From positions 1 through 64,000 of the forward strand of contig NZ_FWXK01000006.1 in NCBI RefSeq assembly GCF_900176325.1: a stretch of 64,000 nt of DNA. Reading direction: 5' to 3'. Source of the stretch: Aerococcus suis (GTDB lineage: Bacteria > Bacillota > Bacilli > Lactobacillales > Aerococcaceae). Below, in pieces: positions 8,311 through 15,373 of the stretch (positions are counted from its first letter, which is position 1; each line of letters opens with the position of its first letter). The notes under the pieces are model-generated. The model searched no databases and was not told the origin of the DNA. It was given only the letters and a program-made list of their open reading frames with translations. Both the position numbers and the translations under genes were made by a program.

Positions 8311-9600
8311 TTAATCTTCATCATTATCAGGTAAAATTAAGTTTAAGACAATTCCAGTAATAGCCGCTAAAGCTGTGCCAGAGAAGGTAGCAAAACCTAA
8401 GTCAAGAACAGCACCACCTAGTCCTAACACTAACATAGCTGAGGCAATGATTAAGTTTCTTACTCGGTTAAAGTTGATACGTTCTTCGATTAAAACTTTC
8501 AAACCATTGCTGGCAATAACTCCATAAAGAAGGATAGACATACCACCTAGAACCGCATTAGGAATGGTTGTAATTAGTGCCGTAAATTTACCTAAGCAAC
8601 TTAATAAGATAGCGAAGATGGCAGCGTTACGTAACACTTTAATACTAGCAATTTTAGTCATACCAATAACACCAGTATTTTCACCATAAGTAGTGTTAGC
8701 TGGACCACCAAGGAAGGCAGAAACGGCAGTTGCGACACCGTCACCAATCAACGTACGGTGGAGACCAGGATCTTTTAAGAATGGACGTCCAACAATTTCG
8801 CTTAATACGGTATGGTCTCCAATATGTTCAGAAATTGTCACAATGGCGACTGGTAAAATGGCTAACGCTTCAGGCCCGAAATAGAAATGATAAGAATCGA
8901 AAACGCCACCTGTTTCAAATGGTAAGTAGAATTCTGGAATTTGTAACCATGGTGCTTCCATAACTGGCGTGAAATCAACAATACCCACAAGAATGGCCAC
9001 AATGTAACCACCGAAAATACCGACTAAGAAAGGCACGACTTTGATAAATCCTTTTCCCATCGTATTGACAAACGCACAGATTAGGAAGGTAATCGTCGCA
9101 ACTAACATATTCCGCCAATCGCCACCTTCAACAAAGTCCGCATTGCTGACGGCAGTTCCGGCTAAACCTAAACCGATAACAATAATCATTGGACCAATGA
9201 CTACTGGGGGTAGTAAACGGTCAATCCAACCGGTACCAATCCATTTCACTCCTAGAGCAACAAGAACGTAAATTAAACCGGTTAAAATAACTCCTGTTTG
9301 AGCAGCTGAGACATCGCCACCCATTTGTTCAATTGCATATTGCATCGCAGCAATAAAGGCAAAAGATGATCCTAAATAAACCGGCACTTTACTTTTCGTT
9401 GCGAATTGATAAATGAGAGTACCAACCCCACTACAGAATAGAGCCACAGAAACTGGCATTCCTAAAATTAATGGAACTAAAATTGTCGCTCCAAACATAG
9501 CAAAGATGTGTTGCACACTCATAATTAATCCTTTACCTAATGGTGGTGTATCTTCCGGATTATAGAGCATGTTGACCTTTTTAATATCTAAACTTTCCAT
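8311..9600 (-). CDS. pyrP: uracil permease
   Basis: A 429-residue nucleobase:cation symporter of the NCS2 (UraA/PyrP) family with about 14 membrane segments, importing uracil for salvage. Family motifs include SVQHIFAMFGATILVP near residue 25 and the later GGPANTTYGENTGVIGMTK, the NCS2 signature holding substrate-binding residues. The start MESLDIKK is chosen because AAAAGGAGA lies about 9 bases upstream; longer frames run into the attenuator stem. An attenuator with a PyrR-binding element precedes it, so expression should fall when UMP is abundant. It stands alone, without pyr biosynthetic genes nearby. Confidence 0.93.
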   Translation of the reverse strand: MESLDIKKVNMLYNPEDTPPLGKGLIMSVQHIFAMFGATILVPLILGMPVSVALFCSGVGTLIYQFATKSKVPVYLGSSFAFIAAMQYAIEQMGGDVSAAQTGVILTGLIYVLVALGVKWIGTGWIDRLLPPVVIGPMIIVIGLGLAGTAVSNADFVEGGDWRNMLVATITFLICAFVNTMGKGFIKVVPFLVGIFGGYIVAILVGIVDFTPVMEAPWLQIPEFYLPFETGGVFDSYHFYFGPEALAILPVAIVTISEHIGDHTVLSEIVGRPFLKDPGLHRTLIGDGVATAVSAFLGGPANTTYGENTGVIGMTKIASIKVLRNAAIFAILLSCLGKFTALITTIPNAVLGGMSILLYGVIASNGLKVLIEERINFNRVRNLIIASAMLVLGLGGAVLDLGFATFSGTALAAITGIVLNLILPDNDED

Positions 9601-9617
9601 TCGTGTCAATCTCCTTT

Positions 9618-9725
9618 TGGGCATACAAAAAAAGCCCTTAGTATTGAGAAGGACTTTTACACGCAAAAGTATGTGATTAACTTGCACTTTTCTTACCTCA
9701 CGGGATAAGTTTAAAAGTCCTAAAC
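9618..9725 (-). promoter_or_regulatory. PyrR-dependent transcription attenuator of pyrP
   Basis: Read on the minus strand, the leader has a small hairpin, CTTATCC...GGTAAG, displaying ATCCCGTGAGG (9706-9696), which matches the PyrR-binding consensus UCCNGNGAGG. GGACTTTTA (9720-9712) can pair perfectly with TAAAAGTCC (9658-9650) as antiterminator. The latter segment also forms the terminator AAGTCCTT...AAGGGCTTTTTTT (9655-9625). PyrR with UMP would hold the first hairpin, block the antiterminator and stop transcription. The logic is that of the Bacillus pyr leaders. Confidence 0.9.
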
Positions 9726-9732
9726 TGGTAAG

Positions 9733-9761
9733 ATTATAGCAAACACCTCGCTATCACGCAA
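9733..9761 (-). promoter_or_regulatory. pyrP promoter
   Basis: On the minus strand, TTGCGT (9761-9756), a 17-base spacer and TATAAT (9738-9733) form a strong sigma-A promoter just upstream of the PyrR attenuator. Confidence 0.88.
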
Positions 9762-9857
9762 GAGATATTATGATAAAATTCACAAACAATCTGTACTTTT
9801 AAAACTTATAAATAATGAAATCGTTTTATAAAAACCCTTTCATTATAAAACTAAAAG

Positions 9858-9960
9858 TGTTATACTTCATTTGAGGCAATCTTAACCTCTACTAGATTGC
9901 ATCATCCTTTCATTTTTGTTTTTTCCTTTTTCACCCTCTCGAGATGGAGGGTGTTTTTTT
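9858..9960 (+). ncRNA. candidate short structured transcript (sRNA or attenuated leader)
   Basis: TGTTATACT (9858-9866) is an extended -10 box. Transcription from about 9873 would meet GCAATCT (9877-9883) and AGATTGC (9894-9900), which pair around a pyrimidine-rich loop. Next is a long U-rich single strand, then a terminator with arms CACCCTC and GAGGGTG followed by seven Ts (9932-9960). The product would be about 88 bases. It could be a free small RNA or an attenuated leader of the LysM gene. I recognise no riboswitch class. The -35 is poor. Confidence 0.45.
9932..9960 (+). terminator. terminator 1 upstream of the LysM gene
   Basis: CACCCTC (9932-9938) pairs with GAGGGTG (9947-9953) around TCGAGATG, followed by a run of seven Ts. 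Confidence 0.85.
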
Positions 9961-9964
9961 ATGT

Positions 9965-9995
9965 GTCTAACCTAAAGTGTTAGACCTTTTTTTTT
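9965..9995 (+). terminator. terminator 2 upstream of the LysM gene
   Basis: GTCTAAC (9965-9971) pairs with GTTAGAC (9979-9985) and is followed by CC-free T-rich sequence ending in nine or more Ts. It is the second terminator within 35 bases, giving tight insulation or a two-step attenuator before the gene at 10037. Confidence 0.82.
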
Positions 9996-10036
9996 GAGAT
10001 TTAGGAATACAATAAATGTAAGGAGGAGAGGCTACT

Positions 10037-10930
10037 TTGAAAAGAAATCAATTAATCAAAAAAGTAGGACTAGGTTTATTAGTGGCATCATTATTAGGAG
10101 TGGCTAGTCTGTCGTCTACTGATTCAGCTAATGCCCAAGAAAATACTGGTTTTATGACGTATCAAATTCAATCCGGTGATTATTTATATAAAATTGGTAA
10201 GAAATTTGGCGTTAGTGTTGACCAATTGATGACTTGGAATCATTTAAAACCTGGTTATATGTTACATCCCGGTGATGTGATTAAAATTAAGACAGACAGT
10301 AGTGAAAATGATACGACTTATACGGTACAACCAGGTGATTCTTTATGGAAAATTTCGCAAAAATTTAATATGAGCGTTGCAGAATTGAAAAAACTCAATG
10401 GCTTAGGTGTTGTTTATATGCTTCATCCAGGAGATACGCTAAAAGTTATTGAACAGACGACTAGTGATGTCCCTGAGGATGCGCAACCATTACCAAAAGC
10501 AAATGCTATCCCTACGAATTTTGATTCTTATGTGGTTCAGCCAGGTGATTCCCTATGGAAAATTGCCAATCGTTTTGGTATTAGTTTAGGCGATTTAACC
10601 GCTTGGAACCAATTAGGATTACATCCTATGCTTCATCCTAATGATATTTTGACTGTTAAAACGGACCGATTGAATTGGGTGACCGATTCAAACAATACGG
10701 ATGAATTAACCGGTTTTGCCTTCGATAAAATTCAACAAGCCAATGCTTGGAAATATTATGCCCCAGAATATACATATCAAGGAAAACGGATTGATAATGA
10801 TACGGTCCAAGTCGATGTGTATGAAGACCGACCAGAACGGATTCTGTTAGATTCTAGTTATCGCTACAATAAGAAAACGAATATCCTATATAAAATGGAT
10901 TGGGGAATGAACGAGTGGATAGCTCAATAA
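10037..10930 (+). CDS. secreted protein with three LysM domains
   Basis: A 297-residue exported protein. Residues 1-34 form a signal peptide (basic MKRNQLIKK, hydrophobic core, then SANAQE as the likely signal peptidase I site). Three LysM peptidoglycan-binding repeats follow, at about 41-85, 94-138 and 164-208, the last two with QPGDSLWKIxxRF-like starts. The C-terminal 85 residues, rich in Tyr, Asp and Asn, match no domain I recognise. No NlpC/P60, amidase or glucosaminidase motif is visible, so it may be an accessory binder. The start is TTG at 10037, after AGGAGGAGAGG. It has a tandem-terminator leader. Confidence 0.88.
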   Translation: MKRNQLIKKVGLGLLVASLLGVASLSSTDSANAQENTGFMTYQIQSGDYLYKIGKKFGVSVDQLMTWNHLKPGYMLHPGDVIKIKTDSSENDTTYTVQPGDSLWKISQKFNMSVAELKKLNGLGVVYMLHPGDTLKVIEQTTSDVPEDAQPLPKANAIPTNFDSYVVQPGDSLWKIANRFGISLGDLTAWNQLGLHPMLHPNDILTVKTDRLNWVTDSNNTDELTGFAFDKIQQANAWKYYAPEYTYQGKRIDNDTVQVDVYEDRPERILLDSSYRYNKKTNILYKMDWGMNEWIAQ

Positions 10931-10961
10931 TGGCTAACTTACTTAAATGATAAAAGTGTCA

Positions 10962-11013
10962 AAAAACCGAAGATAAGAACGTTGATATTTCAGTGTTCTT
11001 ATCTTCGGTTTTT
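10962..11013. terminator. bidirectional terminator between the LysM gene and ynzC
   Basis: A 19-base perfect inverted repeat (10962-10980 with 10995-11013) built on AACCGAAGATAAGAAC has A-runs on one side and T-runs on the other. It can serve both convergent genes. Confidence 0.92.
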
Positions 11014-11022
11014 AGTTGATTA

Positions 11023-11262
11023 TTAGTGATCGTCAGACTGACGATTTTTTTGAATATTTTTGACTTTATCAGGGGTAACGTCATTACCTTCAGGGTCTTG
11101 AACTTTCGTGTTTAGTAACACTTCTTTGAAATTACTCCGGAAACGTTTTAAATATTCTTGACGGAGTTTTTGTTGTTCTGCTTTTTCATCGTCAGTTAAT
11201 GTGCCAGCTTTTTTCTTAGCAGCTAATTCATTAATCCGTTTAATCAGTTGATCCATATCCAT
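11023..11262 (-). CDS. DUF896 (YnzC/UPF0291) family protein
   Basis: A 79-residue cytosolic protein of the DUF896 family, typical of Firmicutes. The N-terminal part ([18 protein letters not shown], then LTDDEKAEQ) forms the helical hairpin seen in YnzC. The middle holds the conserved [20 protein letters not shown], and the C-terminus is polar and probably disordered. The start is the ATG at 11262, behind AAAGGAG with 9 bases between; a second Met two codons later is possible. Its function is not established; the Bacillus homologue is linked to the SOS-induced yneA operon. Confidence 0.88.
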   Translation of the reverse strand: MDMDQLIKRINELAAKKKAGTLTDDEKAEQQKLRQEYLKRFRSNFKEVLLNTKVQDPEGNDVTPDKVKNIQKNRQSDDH

Positions 11263-11458
11263 AATGATAGGCTCCTTTCTTACACGTTTGTAGGTGGGCA
11301 TCGATTTCTCGATACTGTTTGATTATAGCGTTATTAGTTATGTCATTTCAAGGTATCTTCATTATTGTTGGGTCTCTCAGCAAAAGATGAAGAATTGTTA
11401 AATGGTAAGGGGTTTGATAAAATAGGAACAATTAGAGATGAGTTAGGGAGGATTATTT

Positions 11459-12196
11459 ATGCGGACTTTAGCGATTGATACCGCAACGCAATCATTAAGT
11501 GTGGCTTTACTAATAGACGGCCAACTAATTGCTGAGACAACGACTAATACACGAATTCAACATTCCACACAGTTACTACCTTTAATTGATAATTTGTTTT
11601 CAACCGTGAAATGGAAACCAGAACAATTAGAACAAATTATAGTAACTAGAGGTCCAGGTTCATATACAGGATTACGAATTGGAGTCACAGCGGCCAAAAC
11701 GTTGGCACAAACTCTTAATATCCCATTATTTTCAGTATCTAGTTTAGAAGCTTTACTTCCACAAGTCGCTTTTGAAACTGGAAAAGTTGTTCTTCCTTTT
11801 ATTAACGCTAGACGGCAAACAGTATTTGCTGGCGCTTATCGGTTAACAGCAGATGGGTACGAATGTCTTCTCCCTGTTCGTCATCAACGATTCCAAGATT
11901 GGTTAGATAAAGTAGCAACACTTGATATCGCTACTGACCAAATAGAATTAGTGAGTCCAGATACACATGAATTTAAAGAAGCCATTGTGCAACAATTCGG
12001 TGAGGACTTCTTTAATAAACAAGTGAAATTAGCGATTATCCATGCCAGTGATTTGCCTCAGTTACAATTACAAGCAGAGGATGTTGCCGTATTTATTCCT
12101 GAGTATGGGAAACTAGCCGAAGCTGAAGAAAACTGGCAAAGTGCTCATCCTGATCAGGCGAAAGAAGCGCAATCTTATGTGGAAAGAACTGATTGA
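11459..12196 (+). CDS. tsaB: tRNA t6A biosynthesis protein TsaB
   Basis: A 245-residue ASKHA-fold protein that dimerises with TsaD in the complex placing threonylcarbamoyl on A37 of ANN-decoding tRNAs. The start MRTLAIDTATQSLSVAL and the segment RGPGSYTGLRIGVTAAKTLA (from about residue 67) are diagnostic. TsaB lacks the TsaD metal-binding histidines, as here. The start ATG lies behind GGGAGG. The next gene begins 20 bases inside its 3' end, and tsaD follows two genes later, so the t6A genes form one operon. Confidence 0.95.
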   Translation: MRTLAIDTATQSLSVALLIDGQLIAETTTNTRIQHSTQLLPLIDNLFSTVKWKPEQLEQIIVTRGPGSYTGLRIGVTAAKTLAQTLNIPLFSVSSLEALLPQVAFETGKVVLPFINARRQTVFAGAYRLTADGYECLLPVRHQRFQDWLDKVATLDIATDQIELVSPDTHEFKEAIVQQFGEDFFNKQVKLAIIHASDLPQLQLQAEDVAVFIPEYGKLAEAEENWQSAHPDQAKEAQSYVERTD

Positions 12197-12761
12197 TTCC
12201 TTTTACCAATATGTGTTAACCAATTGGTGGGAAGACCCTATTTGGATAGGAACTTATTTACAATTTAATGCGGCAACTTATCATTTACCTTGTGGGAAAA
12301 CATTAACGTTGAAGTTGTCGAATACGAATTATATTCGTGAAATGGTAGCGGTAGAAACAGCAGCTTACCATGGCGAGACGGCATGGGGAATGCGTGATAT
12401 TTTATTTGATATGACCCATAATCTTCAATCGGTTTATATTCAAGGATTTATTGATCAACAACTGATTGGATTTATTGGGTTGCGTCAAGACGCTGATGAT
12501 GTGCATATTACGAATATTGTGGTTCATCCTACGATGCAATCACAAGGAATTGGGCATATTTTTCTCTATGAGGCTCAATTTTTAGCCATTCAAATGCAAC
12601 GACAACAACTTTCTTTAGAAGTGCGGTTATCGAATACACGCGCTCAATCGTTTTACAAACATCATGGGTTTGAGATTGTCGCGCAAAAGCCTCATTATTA
12701 TAAACGAGGGCATGAAGATGCTTTGGTGATGATATGGAAATGGGGAGAACCACATGATTAG
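12177..12761 (+). CDS. GNAT-family N-acetyltransferase (first RimI-like copy)
   Basis: A 194-residue acetyltransferase. The GNAT core runs from about residue 55 to 185, with the acetyl-CoA loop in HPTMQSQGIGHIFL and the C-terminal segment RLSNTRAQSFYKHHGFE typical of RimI. It has about 50 extra N-terminal residues, rich in Trp and Tyr, not found in standard RimI. The start ATG at 12177 overlaps the end of tsaB; a longer GTG-started version (12141) lacks a ribosome binding site. The protein target is unknown. The Q/RxxGxG/A loop is slightly altered (QSQGIG), which is within family variation. Confidence 0.82.
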   Translation: MWKELIDSFYQYVLTNWWEDPIWIGTYLQFNAATYHLPCGKTLTLKLSNTNYIREMVAVETAAYHGETAWGMRDILFDMTHNLQSVYIQGFIDQQLIGFIGLRQDADDVHITNIVVHPTMQSQGIGHIFLYEAQFLAIQMQRQQLSLEVRLSNTRAQSFYKHHGFEIVAQKPHYYKRGHEDALVMIWKWGEPHD

Positions 12762-13218
12762 ACAGCTAAATAGTGATGATTCTAAAGCTATTCACCAGTT
12801 ATTTCTTGAGGCGTATAATGGACATTGGCAATGGTCTGAGATGGAGATTTCGCAATCATTCAATAAAAACTACTATTATTATTGGGGTGTTTATTGTGAC
12901 CAACAATTAATTGGTGTGGCACAATTAACGCTCCTCTTTAATGAGGCGGAGTTGATTAATATTGCCATTCTCCCTACCCATCAACAACATGGGTTAGGCA
13001 AGCAATTATTACAAGCAGCTTTAGAACAACTAAAACAACAGGGTATGACACAATGTTTATTAGAGGTACGTGAATACAATCAACCAGCCAAAGTATTGTA
13101 TGAAAAATTAGGATTTATAAAAATTGATCAACGTCCTCACTATTACACAGATACACAAGAAGCAGCCGATATTTATCAATGGAAAGGAAACGATGATGAC
13201 AAAAATTTTAGCCATTGA
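12754..13218 (+). CDS. rimI: ribosomal protein S18-alanine N-acetyltransferase-like (RimI)
   Basis: A 154-residue GNAT enzyme of standard RimI length, expected to acetylate the N-terminus of S18 or of other proteins. It carries [19 protein letters not shown] (acetyl-CoA loop) and [18 protein letters not shown], the RimI signature. Its start overlaps the previous acetyltransferase by 8 bases, and its end overlaps tsaD by 23 bases, so the four genes are tightly coupled. Two RimI-like genes side by side suggest duplication and divergence. Confidence 0.88.
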   Translation: MIRQLNSDDSKAIHQLFLEAYNGHWQWSEMEISQSFNKNYYYYWGVYCDQQLIGVAQLTLLFNEAELINIAILPTHQQHGLGKQLLQAALEQLKQQGMTQCLLEVREYNQPAKVLYEKLGFIKIDQRPHYYTDTQEAADIYQWKGNDDDKNFSH

Positions 13219-14203
13219 ATCAAGTTGTGATGAAACAAGTGCAGCAGTTATTGAAAATGGAACACAGCAATTATCGAATGTTGTGGCTAGTCAAATTAAA
13301 TCACATATGCGTTTTGGTGGGGTAGTTCCGGAAATCGCTAGTCGCCACCATGTCGAACAAATTACGCAAATTGTTGATACTGCGATGGAAGAAGCCGATT
13401 GTACTTGGGATATGATTGATGCGATTGCTGTGACGCAAGGGCCGGGGTTAGTTGGTGCTTTATTAATTGGAATAACAGCTGCCAAAACACTAGCCTTTGC
13501 TCACCACAAACCACTCATTCCCGTCAATCATATGGCAGGTCATATTTATGCGAATCAATTGGTGCAACCAATGGAATTTCCTTTATTAAGTTTAGTCGTG
13601 AGTGGGGGACATACCGAATTAGTTTATATGCCTGCTGATGGCGAATTTGAGGTAATTGGTGAAACACGTGATGATGCCGTAGGGGAAGCCTACGATAAAA
13701 TTGGTCGGGTCTTAGACTTACCTTATCCTGGCGGTAAAAAAATTGATGAAATGGCGCAAGAAGGTGAAGATGTTTATGACTATCCTCGTGCCATGATAAC
13801 AGAAGAAAATTATGATTTTAGTTTTAGTGGACTAAAATCAGCTGTAATTAATCATTTACATAATGCTGAACAACGGGGGGAACAATTAGAACCTCAACAT
13901 ATAGCGGCTAGTTTCCAAGCAGCAGCTGTAGATGTGTTAGTGGAAAAAACGCTACGTGCTTTAAAAGAATATCCAGTGAAACAATTACTCGTTGCAGGTG
14001 GTGTAGCAGCTAACTCTGGGTTACGTCATGATTTAAAACAACGTATGGCAACAGAAGCACCTGATGTGGCGCTCTACTTTCCGCCATTATCGTTGTGTGG
14101 TGATAATGCAGCGATGATTGGAGCAGCTGCTTATCATTTATATGGACAAAAAGTTTATGCCGATTTAGATTTAGATGCTAAACCTGGTTTGTTATTAGGA
14201 TAA
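13196..14203 (+). CDS. tsaD: tRNA N6-threonylcarbamoyladenosine transferase TsaD
   Basis: A 335-residue ASKHA-fold transferase that moves threonylcarbamoyl from threonylcarbamoyl-AMP to A37 of tRNA. It begins [18 protein letters not shown]. The metal ligands lie in the HMAGHIYA segment (HxxxH) and in a C-terminal CGDNAAMIG Asp. The ATG at 13196 is preferred over that at 13193 because AAGGAA then stands 6-7 bases away. A terminator at 14211-14252 closes the operon. Length is normal. Confidence 0.96.
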   Translation: MTKILAIESSCDETSAAVIENGTQQLSNVVASQIKSHMRFGGVVPEIASRHHVEQITQIVDTAMEEADCTWDMIDAIAVTQGPGLVGALLIGITAAKTLAFAHHKPLIPVNHMAGHIYANQLVQPMEFPLLSLVVSGGHTELVYMPADGEFEVIGETRDDAVGEAYDKIGRVLDLPYPGGKKIDEMAQEGEDVYDYPRAMITEENYDFSFSGLKSAVINHLHNAEQRGEQLEPQHIAASFQAAAVDVLVEKTLRALKEYPVKQLLVAGGVAANSGLRHDLKQRMATEAPDVALYFPPLSLCGDNAAMIGAAAYHLYGQKVYADLDLDAKPGLLLG

Positions 14204-14210
14204 TAAAAAG

Positions 14211-14252
14211 TAACCCTCAAATGTCGTTTTCAAAGACCACATTTGAGGGTTA
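14211..14252. terminator. bidirectional terminator between tsaD and rex
   Basis: TAACCCTCAAATG and CATTTGAGGGTTA form a 13-base-pair stem. A T-rich stretch follows on both strands, so it can end tsaD on the plus strand and rex (including its repeat-bearing 3' region) on the minus strand. Confidence 0.85.
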
Positions 14253-14278
14253 ATATTTTATGATATTTTAAAAGGCGA

Positions 14279-14430
14279 CTCCATGGCTAACCGCAAATGT
14301 TCACACCCTTTGTAGTCGGGTTCGAAAAAGCAGCCATGGCGTGCGTTTCCCAAAAGCCTCCAATTTCTTAGCAGAAATCTCCGGTTTTGGTCCAACGTCC
14401 ATGGCTAAGCGCTTTTTCTCACACCCTTTT
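14279..14430. repeat. modular hairpin repeat, locus A (one full and one half unit)
   Basis: The locus holds a half unit ending CCATGGCT (14281-14288), a linker TCACACCCTTTGTAGTC then GGGTTCGAA (14301-14326), one complete hairpin and the start of a second linker (14419-14430). In the hairpin AGCCATGG (14332-14339) pairs with CCATGGCT (14399-14406), CCAAAA (14350-14355) with TTTTGG (14385-14390), and ATTTCT (14363-14368) with AGAAAT (14373-14378), with loop TAGC. The linker-to-linker distance is 118 bases. The last linker ends inside the rex stop codon, so on the minus strand the repeat is the rex 3' untranslated region. It is related to the array at 52232-52655. Confidence 0.9.
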
Positions 14431-15055
14431 AGTGATTAGAGGTGTGAATGTAATAAATAAGTGTTTGTAGTTCGTTGGTTAGGTCGACGTTTTGGATATG
14501 GATATTGCTGTCGATGTCGATTCTAACTGAGGTGAAGTTTAGAATACCTTTAACATTAGCGGCTTCTAATTGGGGAGCTAATGATTGAACTTCTGTTTCA
14601 GGAACGGTAATAATAACCACTTCGATATCCATTGCTTGAAGTTGAGTTTCAAGTTCAGACATATCATAGACAGGAACTCCATTATGGATTGTGCCAATAA
14701 TATCTTCATTAACATCGAAAGCAGCATCGATACGAATATTATTTGATTTTTTGAAATTATAATTCAATAGGGCATTTCCGAGGTTACCGACTCCAATTAA
14801 GGCAACAGTTTGAAGACGATCTTGGGCTAGCGTTTTACCAAAGAATTCGAGTAAATATTCAATGTCATAGCCATAGCCACGTTTACCTAGTGCACCAAAA
14901 TATGAAAAGTCACGACGGATGGTAGCACTATCGACTTTTACGGCTTCACTTAATTCAGTCGAAGAAATGCGTAGTTTTCCCATGTCATGAAAGGCTTTAA
15001 GATAACGATGGTATAATGGTAATCGTTTCGCAGTTGCTTTTGGGATTTCTTTCAT
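14429..15055 (-). CDS. rex: redox-sensing transcriptional repressor Rex
   Basis: A 208-residue NADH/NAD+ sensor that represses fermentative genes until NADH rises. Residues 1-80 form the winged-helix DNA-binding domain (TKRL-like start, [32 protein letters not shown]). The Rossmann domain has GVGNLG near residue 92. The ATG at 15055 is used because GGAGG lies 7 bases upstream; a TTG one codon earlier is less likely. The stop codon is shared with the edge of the hairpin repeat. Operator-like sites lie upstream (15078-15095 and 15148-15165), suggesting autoregulation. Confidence 0.95.
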   Translation of the reverse strand: MKEIPKATAKRLPLYHRYLKAFHDMGKLRISSTELSEAVKVDSATIRRDFSYFGALGKRGYGYDIEYLLEFFGKTLAQDRLQTVALIGVGNLGNALLNYNFKKSNNIRIDAAFDVNEDIIGTIHNGVPVYDMSELETQLQAMDIEVVIITVPETEVQSLAPQLEAANVKGILNFTSVRIDIDSNIHIQNVDLTNELQTLIYYIHTSNH

Positions 15056-15077
15056 CAAACTTCCTCCATCTCTCGTA

Positions 15078-15095
15078 TTAGTGAATGATTCACAA
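15078..15095. promoter_or_regulatory. possible Rex operator near the rex start
   Basis: The minus strand reads TTGTGAATCATTCACTAA. The left half is a perfect TTGTGA, but the right half is shifted relative to the consensus TTGTGA-N6-TCACAA. It overlaps a 13-base palindrome (GTGAATGATTCAC) 23 bases before the rex start codon. Confidence 0.35.
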
Positions 15096-15147
15096 TTTTA
15101 TAGTCGCATTTATTGTAGCATGGAAATAGGAGAATACAACCAAAGTT

Positions 15148-15165
15148 ATTTGAAAAATTTCACAA
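15148..15165. promoter_or_regulatory. possible Rex operator upstream of rex
   Basis: ATTTGAAAAATTTCACAA matches 10 of the 12 defined positions of TTGTGA-N6-TCACAA, with a perfect right half. It lies 93 bases upstream of rex, where autoregulation is plausible. Confidence 0.45.
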
Positions 15166-15373
15166 GCATATATAGAAAGTAAAAGAGTAAAATCAAGGAT
15201 AATTTTATATATAAAGTACAAGTTTGTTCACTAAATGAAACAAAATTGTTTTCATGAGAAACTTGTGAGTTAATGAGCAAAAATCCTCTATGAGTTATTA
15301 AGATTTGATTATTTTAACGTTTATTGGGATATGCTAAACTTGATTATATATTTGTTCGGAAAGGATCATAGTG

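Larger units (their letters stand above)
15056..15373. other. divergent intergenic region between rex and the ABC-F gene
   Basis: About 318 A+T-rich bases separate the divergent genes. Two Rex-operator-like sequences lie near rex. AAGGA (15361-15365) serves the ABC-F start. Extended -10-like sequences occur near 15330-15340 (TATGCTAAACT), but no clean -35 accompanies them. I see no gene or stable hairpin here. Confidence 0.6.

Noticed and set aside
9603..9687. Longer N-terminus for uracil permease
   Set aside because: It would cover the PyrR antiterminator and terminator stems; the ATG at 9600 has AAAAGGAGA upstream.
14281..14406. Integron attC sites
   Set aside because: Imperfect palindromes with variable sequence resemble attC folding, but the conserved GTTRRRY/RYYYAAC core sites and an integrase are absent and there are no gene cassettes between units.
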